NCBI GenBank assembly: GCA_027579435.1
Contig: JANBPK010000754.1
Span: 1 to 64,000, forward strand
Origin: Candolleomyces eurysporus
Taxonomy: Eukaryota; Basidiomycota; Agaricomycetes; Agaricales; Psathyrellaceae
Direction of reading: 5' to 3'
DNA: 64,000 nt
The notes below the pieces were generated by a model. The model saw only the letters and a program-made list of their open reading frames with translations. It was not told where the DNA came from and ran no database searches. Within the stretch, counting starts at the first letter, position 1. Every line of letters starts with the position of its first letter. This document shows positions 1-9,680 of the stretch, in pieces. The translations under genes were made by a program, and so were the position numbers.

Positions 1-14
1 ATGGGAAGGTCGGC

Positions 15-465
15 GCCAAAGTCGTGCATCACTCCGGACAACAGCACGTCGCAATGTTGGGCGGCAACATCAGAGTCAGTGGTGCATTGGTGAGGGTGGG
101 ATTGCTTGTCGGGGGAAAAAGTAGTGCATTGACAGGAAGGTCAGGACTAAAGTAGTGCATCACTCTGGAGGACAACGGGACGGCACAATGCTGGGTGGCA
201 ACAACAGAGTCGGTGGTGCATTGGTGAGAGCGGGACAGCGTGATGTCGGGTGACTACATCAAAGTTGTGTTTTCGGTAGTGTATCACTCATCTTGGGAAG
301 GCGCGATATCGCTGGTGACAACATCAAAGCTGTGTTTTTAGTAGTGCATCACTCAGCCGAGGCACAACATGAGGCGCGATGTCGGTGGTGAAATCATCAG
401 AGTTGTGTTATCAATAGTGTAATCGGTAAGGAGGTGCGACGTCGGTGCATCAAAGTTGTGTAAAG
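15..465. repeat. degenerate minisatellite
   Basis: Imperfect tandem repeats built from the words GTAGTGCATCACTC, a GCGATGTCGG-like block and CATCAAAGTTGTGT or its variant CATCAGAGT. The first two copies are about 130 bp apart and contain GTCGGTGGTGCATTGGTGAG; later copies shorten to about 50-70 bp. No coding frame is convincing. Seen directly; the copy boundaries are approximate. Confidence 0.75.
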
Positions 466-1230
466 GTTGTGCAGGCTTGAAGTGGGGAGTGGTGTATAGA
501 GAGGTATCTGGTGCAATATATAATGGAGGAATATAGTATACTGTGAGTGAGGTACAATTGATGTGTTTCGTGCACCATGGGGGCACAACAATCAAAGTGT
601 ATTGTTGCACTAGCCCGGCTGGACCAGGTGCAGATCAGGCGTCAAAGTGGGCGGTTAGACTAGGACTAGGTACCGGTTTCTGATAAGACTGAGTTTGGAA
701 GTCAGATTGCAGGTTCGCCATTGACAGCGCTCTGCGGTCCTAGCCAAGCTCGTAGTGGACTCTTCACGAAGTACAACAACCGGATGGAGTAGCTCCATGA
801 AACGCACTCATATGGATAGCACGAACGTGGTACCCATGGTCGAGGATTGAAGGCAGATTTCAACGCCGAAGTCGGTTACGCTATTTTGACGATATCCAAG
901 GTGGTTCCAAAAGGTTCTGATTGTGCCAAACTTGTCTGGGCCAATGACTCTATGGTCGAGGACCTGTTAACATGCTCGTCTGAGTCACCCCATTGCGTCT
1001 GTGTGTCGAAAGTTCTGCATTCCGATGAGTTCGATTCAGCAACCCCGTCGGGCGACGTTCTCATGGTGGATCATTCATTCGACGGCACAAATTCATATAC
1101 AATTACACGTTTGGGAGCTCGGTTGACACTGTGTCTGGCTATATGGCTTTTCTCTTTCAACTTTGTCCACAGTCGCTAGTAGTACTACATTGATTCTCGC
1201 GGTTCCGCCTTCACATGGTACTTTTCAGGT
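466..1230. other. no supported gene
   Basis: An open frame at 847-1179 starts with TTG and shows no recognisable domain. Nothing else in this stretch is supported. It is the 3' flank of the minus-strand I66 inhibitor gene. Confidence 0.5.
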
Positions 1231-1811
1231 CTACTCACGTGGAAGAGGAGTGATAGTGAAAATGCCGCTCGGTAAATACTGGGGCGGAAGGCTTTTTGTA
1301 GCGGCAAGTGGTCCGACTGCAAGTTGCGACCATTCCTCGATATTGTCGACCCTCCACCCTTCACCACTATGAGGGAGAGTTATCCTATAGCGTTCCAAAG
1401 TCAGTATGCGCAAGTCGATTCAAAGCAAACCGTAGCTGACTGACGTATACACTGAATCTCCATGTTGGGGCTGATGATTGATCTTCCACTTGGTAAGAGT
1501 AGGAGGCTGCTGTATGTCCGCGTACAGAGCCTTGTTTTCCTCGATTGCAGAGCCCCCGAGATTTTCGAGCAGATACGTTCCGTCACTTTCAGGTTTAATT
1601 GTCCACTGATAGACCAGATGCATATAGGATGTTAGGGTTGATCGATAGAGAACGTCGTGGGACGTACGCGAGCCTGAGGTAGAAGGCCACCGCCGATGGG
1701 ATGGATAACGACTTGCTTTGGCAAGAGAGAGCGATCCTCATCAAGTTTGCGACCAACGGTAGCACCATTTTGCTTGCTCTCAATAATGTAGAGTCCTTCG
1801 GGGAGAGACAT
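1231..1811 (-). CDS. I66-family (cospin-like) serine protease inhibitor
   Basis: Three exons, 1811-1668, 1605-1445 and 1384-1231, join in frame to 152 residues. Intron 1 (62 nt) has GTACGT, CTAAC and CAG; intron 2 (60 nt) has GTCAGT, CTGAC and TAG. The protein begins MSLPEGLYII and contains VGRKLDEDRSLLPKQVV, then a W-x-I strand, YLLEN, KWKI and a C-terminal FTITPLP strand. This is the pattern and length I know for the fungal I66 beta-trefoil inhibitors of trypsin-like proteases, so a cytosolic protein acting against foreign or endogenous serine proteases is likely. There is no signal peptide. Met at 1811 was chosen over an in-frame ATG 36 nt upstream because the family starts directly with this strand. 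The frame is intact and the gene looks functional. The target protease cannot be predicted. Confidence 0.85.
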
Positions 1812-1868
1812 TGCTACTCGTGAGCGCAGGGAAGTTGCTCGGATCATGGGATGGGGCCAGTGTACTGG

Positions 1869-1876
1869 TTTAAATA
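1869..1876 (-). promoter_or_regulatory. TATA-like element of the I66 gene
   Basis: On the minus strand this reads TATTTAAA, about 60 nt upstream of the ATG at 1811. The spacing suits a fungal core promoter. Inferred from sequence only. Confidence 0.45.
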
Positions 1877-2009
1877 CTCTTGCCGCGCCCTAGAAGACGA
1901 CAATTGTCATTGAATCAAGTTCTCTTCGGTATCTCGTACACCAACGTTCGTCATTACGTTCGTCATTTACATGGAATGTATAGTCATGTCTCGCCTGACC
2001 AGGCAGCGT

Positions 2010-2185
2010 GACAAACCTGTGGCGAGTGGCCGATGCTGCGCACGGCAAGAGTCGAGGCATTTTGCATGGTTCTTGCCGTCCTCGTGTCTGCCCCTCCACC
2101 TCACCCTACACTCGCATCATTACTACTTCCATCCCCCTAAACGTCTCCCAGCCAGAGCCGAAGACACTGCCATGCTAGCAGTATT
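2010..2185 (+). repeat. dispersed repeat, copy 1
   Basis: About 170 bp, starting ACCTGTGGCGAGTGGCC and running through CGAGGCATTTTGCATGG to CCAGAGCCGAAGAC. It matches a second copy at about 8405-8560 along its length, and its first 48 bp match the reverse complement of the right end of the small element at 5002-5149. The open frame across it (1971-2435) is probably chance. Confidence 0.65.
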
Positions 2186-2779
2186 CCAAACCTCGAAAGG
2201 GGTAAGACTCATGGAAGTGCTATGCCTAGCTGAAGAAAATATCTTCTCATATCACGTTCTGCCACTTCTTCATAATTACGTCTTGCTTGCTCTATTCACA
2301 GTGGAGTCGAAGCTCTGGGAAGTCGCACACCATGTGGAGCGTGATCTTCTGCGGGAAGCCCCGAGACAAGGAAATACTAGTAGGTCCATCCTCGAGGTGA
2401 CCCATCGAACTCGATTCTCTGGCATTGAGTGGTAAACACCGTGCACGGCTTCAGTACCATCCGTTAGATTTAGAGCTATGGCAGCAATACGAATGGTATC
2501 GAAAGTGAAAAGGATACTCAGTTTCCCATCCAATATTGCGCCGCAAATACTTCTTTCCTTTGAGATTCAAAGTCTTCGTACTAGCTCTATATTCTCTCTA
2601 TCTTACATACTCTTAACTTCGACCTGCTGAGCTTTTAAAGCTTATGGGATCGGTTCTTGAATCCATTACTGAAGGCTGTGATCTCCTGAACCGTCAAGAT
2701 GCGCCAGGCGCACATGCGTCGCATACCATCATATAAGTTTGGTACGGCGGCCTAAATTCAGCATCGAATGGTTGAAATC
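2186..2779. other. no supported gene
   Basis: No conserved frame or repeat was recognised. It separates a dispersed repeat from a DUF6533 remnant. Confidence 0.4.
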
Positions 2780-3030
2780 GTGCAGGGAAATTCACCAAGT
2801 CCAAGAGCAGTGATGGGAATCTTGTCCTGGCCCTGGCCTTCAGACGAACCACGTAGGGACGCTGGGTGGTGAGTGAGAATTGTTGTTTCGTCGGAGTAGA
2901 GTGGTACTCAAAGCTGCTATTGAGGTGCCCTTACCGCCCAGTGCACTAGCTCACCGCTTGCCGCTTGACCTTCGGCCCATGACAGTAGATGGACACCATA
3001 CTTGCGCCAGATCTAGAGCGGGAATGACAT
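2780..3030 (-). pseudogene. remnant of DUF6533 gene 3' exon
   Basis: Similar in order and sequence to the last exon of the intact DUF6533 gene at 21235-21500 and to 9362-9680. Shared blocks include the stretch around TTGACCTTCGGCCCATGAC and the downstream GAGTGGTACTCAAAGCT. The reading frame is broken and no upstream exons are recognisable, so it is a decayed fragment. Confidence 0.5.
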
Positions 3031-4083
3031 ATTTCTATCAGAAATGCCGAAGGTATGGATCCTATCGGGAGATCTGCAGGCGTTCTGCAATCCTCAAGCT
3101 CATAAACGAGGAAAACCTCCAGGGAAAAATAACCTGTTGGCGCTCGGATCATGCCGCTTCAGCTCAGCGTGACAGTGTCGCGCTCTGTCACGCGTTCTCG
3201 TCGAACCCGACGCGTCGTTCCTCTCCGCCCATCACGATCACCGTGCCTCCCTCTGCACCCCTCTCATGGGCATACTCTCCTACAGCCTCTCTATCGATGA
3301 CACTCTTTTTTTCCTGGATTTGAATCCTTTCACAACGACGGCGACTGTCCCGGTGCTTCGTTCCAGGACTCCGCCTCCGCTCTTGCTCTTCAAACTCGTT
3401 GGCGCCACCCGCGGTTGCCAATGCCACAGAGTACAAGCCATCTCCTCGATATATCGCTTCGGACCGTCGCTTTACCCTAGGCGGGGCCGTCTATGAGCAC
3501 GGCAATGAGGTTAGATGTGGGGATGTGGGTAATCGTTGTCGCGGACAGTCGTTTGGGCGAGGTGAGTAACAAAAGCGATTGACCCAGTTCGTTCATTGGT
3601 GTTTGACTGCGGGAGAGAGGTTGAAGAATTGTACACGTCGCCCTTAGGAGCTGGCACTGGATTGATGAGACAAATTACATTTTTGCGAGAAATCGTAGCC
3701 GGCTAACTAATTGTGAACAGGCGTCAGATTTGCGGTTGGCAGCAGTTCTGTTGGAAATCTGCGTATCTGTGGCTGGCTTGCATATTTGCAGGTATTTTGT
3801 CCCATTTACGCAGTCGCCTACATACCTTGCATAAATCCTACCTGATGCGCTTGAATGTTATATCGGAACTGCATACTCGAGCCATGCTCAAAGTTTTGAG
3901 CCTTTTTTCTACCTTGGTTTACTAATACGATCTTTGTAAGGCAATTGAGATGCGAGCGCTGACATGACCACATTCCAAATACAATTCCGAATACCCTTGA
4001 CACAGGCGATGCATCATTAACCTTTCTATCAACACGTTCCGACAGTTGCTCTGGCAGGCCGTCTCAGGGTATTAGGGGAGGGT
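3031..4083. other. no supported gene
   Basis: Several short frames on both strands overlap at 3188-3496, but none has a recognisable motif or a clear intron pattern. Nothing can be called apart from the upstream region of the DUF6533 gene at its right end. Confidence 0.4.
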
Positions 4084-4090
4084 TATATAA
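4084..4090 (+). promoter_or_regulatory. TATA box of DUF6533 copy A
   Basis: TATATAA within GGGAGGGTTATATAAG, about 125 nt before the ATG. The same element and surroundings recur before copy B (11496-11502), which supports a real core promoter. Confidence 0.6.
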
Positions 4091-4208
4091 GGATGACCGT
4101 TCTTGATTGGGACCTGGTGCCACCTATCCTGTCCTATCCTATCTTATCCCCCTCCTAAGAGCAGGCTGCTCAGCGTTTTCAACACTCTTACTTCCAAGCT
4201 CAGAAAAT

Positions 4209-5225
4209 ATGAGCGGTGCTGAGCTATCCTTTTCGCAAGTACTCATAGAAGAGTATCAAGCGACACAGTTTGTTGCGGTGAGTCTGTTCTCAGCCCCGGT
4301 GCCTTTCTCAAATATTACAACTGTGACTTCCCTAACAGTACTTTGTCTGTCCGATTCAAATCAACGATACTAGAGGCAATTCTCAATATTCCTAATAATA
4401 GGCCGCTGCCAGCTGCGCCGTCGTGGTCAGTAACTTCAATCTCGACATTTCAAAGGACACATCATTCACATAGTACCCGTTAGGTCGCCGACTACTTGCA
4501 TACATTCCCTGATGAGGTAGACTCACTTCGCGCTCGATATATGTTTTAAAACGTAGGGCAAACCTTACTCTTTTAGGTCAGATTACTATGGCCAGCTCCT
4601 CTTAGCCTGCCTAAGGCGCTATTCTTTGTGGTACGATACCACGTTATTATCAACTGTGTCTTGGTTTTACTCTGTAAGTTCTTTCCATCTGAGCTAGCCT
4701 GGTTAGAGATTACAGGCAGCCTGACGATACCTTGGAGGTGCGAATACCGTAGACGTACCCGAACGCGATTGCAAGCGCCGATTCATTCATACCGCCGGTG
4801 GGCCGATTCGGATTCACTAAAACTTGAAGCCACTGATTTAACGTTGCTCCATAGTATCAACGATAACTGTGATAGTTCTCTCAGAAGGTCGGAATTCAAG
4901 TATTGTGTTGTTCGTCACCAACACATCCGTCTCCAGCTATACTATTCGTACGTTTGTACGGCTTCTCTGGGAGAGACNAAAAAAATGCTCGTTTTTTTGG
5001 TTCCGAGGCATTTTTGACTCGGGTACTACGGGGGGTCGATGCGTGCCAAGACGGTGCTTCCGGCATGTGCAGCCATCACTCCGGCCGCTGATTCCGGTCA
5101 AAAATGCCTCGGTACTTGCCGTGCGAAGCATCGGCCACTTCACACAGGTAATCTTTTTCATTGTCAGTCCACGGTCCCGCTTCGTAGCTTGTATTCCCTC
5201 ACGACAACCTCTCACAGGCAACCCT
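4209..5225 (+). pseudogene. DUF6533 membrane protein, copy A, disrupted
   Basis: Exons recognised: 4209-4277 (MSGAELSFSQV...), 4402-4425, 4484-4516 (VADYLHTFPDE), 4577-4673 (RLLWPAPLSLPKALFFVVRY), then SE|AILFVRLYGFSGRDKK after a GTCGGA...CTCCAG intron. The string PDEVRLLWPAPLSLPK and the later RLYGFSGRDKK are hallmarks I know from DUF6533 proteins, agaricomycete polytopic membrane proteins of unknown function. An N at 4978 sits in the GRDKK codons. Straight after the LVFL helix a hairpin element (5002-5149) interrupts the frame; homology resumes at ATCTTTTTCATTGTCAG and ends near 5225. The C-terminal half found in the other copies is missing, so this is a pseudogene. Confidence 0.75.
5002..5149. 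mobile_element. MITE-like hairpin element in DUF6533 copy A
   Basis: Perfect 16-bp inverted repeats CCGAGGCATTTTTGAC (5003-5018) and its complement (5097-5112), followed by a 37-bp tail shared with the dispersed repeats near 2010 and 8405. Compared with the uninterrupted paralogue at 20044, about 148 bp are inserted between TTTTTTTGGT and ATCTTTTTCATTGTC. GGT occurs on both sides (4999-5001, 5147-5149) and may be the target duplication. It has no coding capacity. Confidence 0.65.
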
Positions 5226-6040
5226 GTCACCTCTCATCATCGTGATCTTCGTAGTATCCAAGAATGATTTTCAAGAATTCCCTCGTTACCTCGTCTCTCT
5301 ATCTCTTCTTTCCTTTTCCTTTCCAGACATCAAACCCCGTCTACGCTGCCTTGCATGTACACCGACTTGGTTGGTAGTGAGCTTGGTACGAGCGTGTAGG
5401 CGTGGCGAACCCCAATCAATCAGATCGATATCGTCAGATCGAAGTCGAAGTCGAGGTTGATAAAGAGCATTTGAATGAGTCGAGCCGGACGTCCTCGTCC
5501 TCATCGTCAATGCTTAGTTTTTAGTGTACTTTTTTTCTTCCGAGTCTTATCGTCCTCTCTTGCCAGGGTGGACTCAAAGTGGTAGTTACTACGAATAATA
5601 AATTATCTAATGAGANTTTTTTTCTTTCTGGGTTCTGGTTTCTTGTGCTCTGTCGTGTCGTTCTTACTCTGCAGAGGGGCGAGTGCTTTCTGAGATGTTC
5701 ATGAGCGTGCATGCTGCTACTCTCTGGGCTCTTTCGCTGAATGAATCTCGCACTTGGATTGGTTTTTTGAATTCACTTTCGCCGCTCGGGTTTGTAGGCT
5801 GTGGAATCAGCGTCATGACAACTACCGACGAATAGTCCAAGACGACGAGGGAAAGGATATCTAAGCTTTCTGTGGTATATCCATTCCATATACATATGAC
5901 AAAAGGCTTTAGCTGTACAAGTGAAACAGTCAAGTCCCCATTGTCGCTACGTGGTACATACTAGAGAAAAGGCCGTATCGTGGTCGTGGCTGGGTTGGTA
6001 GAATGTTACATGCTGCTCTACCTATGTACTACGTCCATAT
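5226..6040. other. no supported gene
   Basis: Downstream of copy A and of the NACHT gene (convergent 3' ends). A minus-strand frame at 5664-5933 has no recognisable domain. An N lies at 5616 beside a T run. Nothing further is supported. Confidence 0.4.
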
Positions 6041-8289
6041 CTAAAGATCGTTCTGGCGGATGTAGTCTAAAATTGGCCGGATGTATGAGCTCCAACCCAA
6101 AGGCGGGTTCCATGGGCTCCACCTCTCCAAGTCAAGCCGAAGTTTGTTCAAAGCCTGAGTAACCTCGTCAGACTTCCGCCGGTTCGAATTTGTCGAGCGA
6201 TTGTAGAGCTTCTCTAAGTAGTGTTTCGAATTCAGTTTATTCGGGGGATATATTATCCCGAGTGGAGGTTGATTGTACGCATGGTCCACGGCTCGGTCTG
6301 TCGAAGAAAGAACATGCATAATGGCGTGCTGGGAAAGAGGGTCGGACTCCTTGAACAGATGCTCAAGCGAATCAACAAAGTTCGAGTTGAAAAGATTTGG
6401 AAGGGGATAGGAGAGGGAAGATGGACTAGTGCTAGGATAATCGGGGACCTTGTTGAAACAGGCTGCAAGGTCGATGGTTAGTAGCTTTTTGACCACTTTG
6501 AAATATTCGTCCTGGCGAAGCTGGACATCCTCTTTGATCGACCAGACAGCAACCCAGAGGGATTGAAAGAAGTGAATGGCAAACTGGAGGTGAGGTCCTT
6601 CTATCTCACTTTGGCTGTTAATGGTGGACATACACTCGAGACAATCCCATAGAAGTCGGCGACGTCCCTTCATCTTGTCGACGGCGAATTCCAGTGAGAG
6701 CATAGGATTCGTCAAGAATTCGACAAAGGAGGAGTGAACGAAATGCTTCAGGTCTGGACGGAGCCTGGATTCTAAGCTTTGGTCTGGGTCTGATACGAGT
6801 ATCGCATGGAGGCCACGAATGGCTCTGGCACCACAGCCTGCTGCTCGGTTAGCCAGAGAGTCAAAGATTGGGAGAGCCTCGGAGAGGCTATTGCCGTTGG
6901 GGAAATAGTCGCCTGTTACAATTATGTCCTCAAGGACCTCGACCATGAGCGAGCGATTGCTCTCTTGGCAAGATCGCATGATCTGCCTGTACAGCTCGTA
7001 AAGGGAGGAGAAAGGGGTGGAGTGTGCAAGGTCACGAATTGAGTCGGTTGGAGCGTCGAGGATGTCTTTGAGCCGTTTCCGCGGGTCGTCGTATGGGTTG
7101 TCGATGTGCCGGATAACGGTGGAAGCATAGAGCATGTGACCATTGGTCCTCCCAACGAAGCGCCGAACGATATATTCTCCAGGCCATTCCTTGTCCCCAA
7201 TGTCCGCTGCGATGCGAGAAAGCTCCGCATGTACATATTTCTCCACATCGTGCATGTGATCTCCAACCGCGTAGAGGTCCACTACCTGTACCAAATCCGT
7301 GAACGATCTCGACTCGATATGCCGCTTGATCCAGGCCTCCGGCCTGCTAAGGATCAGAAATGAGANGGGGGAGGCAATGTGACTGGAGGGAGTGAATGAG
7401 ATTGAGGATTCGGACTTGAACTTTCTCCTGGTCTTCGGCGTACTTCTTCTCCACCCGTGACTCTTGTGTCGAGTTGATACATTCATCGAGCCCGTCAATA
7501 ATAACCAATCGGCTTGGGATAGCTTTCAAGTCGCCTAAAGCCTTGAAAGGCTCGACGATCAGCTCAACTACTTGATCCTCCAGCGCTTTCTTGAGAACGA
7601 GTGGGTTTTGGCTTACCGCATTTGCGATATGCGGCTTGAGCTCAGGAATAGAAATTGCGAGTTGGCAAGCAATGGTGATAATGAGGCGCGCGGGATTGTT
7701 GCGCTCTGGGGATGTCCTCCAGAAGAAGAACGTGGCCCCGAGAAGAATGAAATCGAGGTCCATAGTTTCTTTAAACATCTTGGAGACAGTGCCGGCGATG
7801 GCAGTCTTGCCATACCCCGCTGGTGCATGAATCCACATGATTGGCTTTCCAGGACCTGCTTGATACCCATACCAATCTGTGATACGGACTATGACAGCCT
7901 CGCGAGTTCCAGGATGGCACAATGGAGGAGGGAATCGTTCATCGGAATCGTGCATCGCTCCTGTGGCCGAGTGATCGTAAAGAATTTGGAGGACTAGCAC
8001 ATCGAGGTTAGCAAATGGAACCTTCAGATCAGGAAAGGTGTTACGCACTGTCTACACCTGAGGCATAGTGGTTGACACCTCCTGCGATAGGAGCATTGAA
8101 GATGGGTGCCCGGCATCCCTGCTGAAAGAATATGGTTTGAGGGACAGGCAAAGGACTGTCTCTGGCAAGGTGGCTGTGGTTACGGGTTCCTCGATGACCT
8201 CGATGACCTTGGACGTCGCCGTCATCGGTCGTCGCAGGGGCAAGACGCTGAGGGTAGGGGTTGAACCTCGAGTTTGCACGGTTTGCCAT
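6041..8289 (-). CDS. NACHT-domain STAND NTPase
   Basis: Exon 1 is 8289-8049; a 55-nt intron (GTGCGT...CTAG, 8048-7994) leads into exon 2, 7993-6041. The N-terminal part ends FFQQGCRAPIFNAPIAGG, like the short glycine-rich segment before fungal NACHT domains. Then come CHPGTREA, Walker A HAPAGYGKTAIAG, Walker B RLVIIDGLDEC and a sensor-like FLILSRPE. The C-terminal 350 or so residues are helical, without visible WD40, ankyrin or TPR repeats. Such proteins are NLR-like ATPase switches often linked to non-self recognition and cell death in fungi; that role is inference here. The N at 7366, beside a G run, splits the gene into two frames (8048-7347 and 7498-6041); both sides of the break match one continuous NACHT, so I read it as an assembly or indel error, not two genes. 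Roughly 730 residues. Confidence 0.85.
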
Positions 8290-8404
8290 GGCAGTGGTAG
8301 AATGTGAAGGGGACTAGCAGCACTGCTGTCGATGGGACTTATGCTTCATACCTTTGCGGCTGTGAGGATAGCCCTCTCGGTGACCCCACCTTCGATGCAC
8401 TATT

Positions 8405-8785
8405 CAACCTGTGGCGAGTGGCCGATGCCGCGCACGGCAAGGGCCGAGGCATTTTGCATGGTTCTTGCCGTCCCCTTGTCTGCTCCTTTATCTCACTTTA
8501 CACTCGCGTCATTACTACCTCCATCTAACCTAAAGATCTCCCAGCTAGAGCCGAAGACAGCCGCAGGTCCATGCATGCAGTGCCTGGTACTGGTACAACA
8601 AAGAGAGGAAAGTGGCAGTTCAAAGCGACTGGCAACGGGTGATACCGAAATAACATGCCATGGTAACATGGCGGAGCTCCATCAAGCATGATGGACCTGT
8701 GCCGCCCTTTGTGCCGGTTACAAGGAGGAACGTGATCTTGGCCTTTTTGGACCCCCTTAAGTACCCTCGGCAAAAATGCCTCGGT
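8405..8785. repeat. dispersed repeat, copy 2, possibly a full MITE
   Basis: The left part (8405-8560) matches copy 1 at 2010-2185. CCGAGGCATTTT near 8441 is answered by the inverted word AAAAATGCCTCGG near 8770-8782, so an about 380-bp element with short inverted repeats is plausible. Non-coding. The exact ends are uncertain. Confidence 0.5.
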
Positions 8786-9169
8786 AATTGAGTAGTAGGT
8801 TGCGTTGTGAACTAAGGTGAAAAATGAAGTGAGTTGGATCAAAAAATTAGCTCCAAGTAGACATAAAGATTGAACACGACACCAATTGATAGATCTTTTT
8901 CTTCTCTTCTCCCCACTTGGGCGAGTAGATGTCGGTGCAAATTTCGAAGAGCTTCAGCTGATGGAATACTGGTATCCATAGATATCTATAAGATTTTGCA
9001 TAAGGGATCAGTTATTGTCTTCATCCCAGTTGACAACCATGTCCAGTATATGTTATAATATCACAATCATGTGTTCCAGAAGCAGAAGGGTTTGTTCATA
9101 TGCATGTAGAAGGCGGTAGGTATTGTTCAGGAAAGCGGCATACAAACGAACGTCAACCTGCTCCCGGGA
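8786..9169. other. no supported gene
   Basis: A+T-rich spacer with no convincing reading frame or repeat. Confidence 0.4.
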
Positions 9170-9300
9170 GAAATGCCCTACATGAGGAAGAGACGCTAGG
9201 TCCAACGTCCCGGAGAGACATCTCTTGCAATTCTCATCATCACCTAGTGAAGCAGACATAAGCAAGGGTAGCTGGAAATTGCAGCACACAATCGGATCCC
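9170..9300 (-). repeat. paralogous segment shared with 23580-23690
   Basis: On the minus strand it encodes CLSGTLDLAS followed by GHFSREQVDV and LYAAFLNN; the segment at 23580-23690 encodes a related but diverged version (RLSGTLDLAS). The shared DNA includes GTCCAACGTCCCGGAGAGAC. Possibly a decayed gene fragment; the family is not recognised. Confidence 0.5.
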
Positions 9301-9361
9301 TTTCTAACAGATATGAACGGAGACGGACGCGCCAGGCGCAGACTCATTCATACATGACACA

Positions 9362-9680
9362 CTATACTAAAACCCGAGTAGCGGAGCGGACCTCATGGTA
9401 AAAATCGCGGACGTACAGGGCGCTTCTCTTCACCAACTCCGCGAGTAGTGATGCGAGCATTGTCCCGGTCCTGGTCGGAAGACTAATCTCATGGAGACGA
9501 CCGGTGGTGATTGAAAGTTGTTGTGTTTCTTTGACCAGAAGTGGTACTCGAAAGTTCGAGTCCCATCGAGGTACCTTACCGCCCAGCCCGCTCACTTCAC
9601 GCTTGCTGCTTGACCTTTGGCCCACAACAGTAGGTGGGAGAGCATTCGGATAGAAACCATATTAGCGCCAGATCTGGAGC
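9362..9680 (-). pseudogene. remnant of DUF6533 gene 3' exon
   Basis: Matches the last exon of the DUF6533 gene at 21235-21500: TCATGGAGACGACCGG, GATTGAAAGTTGTTGTG and the part corresponding to the ILSTRMLLHL helix, here with in-frame stops. No 5' exons were found nearby. Confidence 0.55.

Noticed and set aside
15..465. CRISPR-like array
   Set aside because: The repeats are imperfect, of unequal spacing and in a eukaryotic context; a minisatellite explains them.
847..1179. 110-codon frame with a hydrophobic C-terminus
   Set aside because: Starts with TTG, no motif, no intron signals linking it to another exon.
1971..2435. 154-codon plus-strand frame
   Set aside because: Its first half is a dispersed repeat also found at 8405, and the second half has no homologue here.
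7347..8048. two adjacent NACHT genes
   Set aside because: The break coincides with an N in a G run, and the two parts together form one standard NACHT protein.
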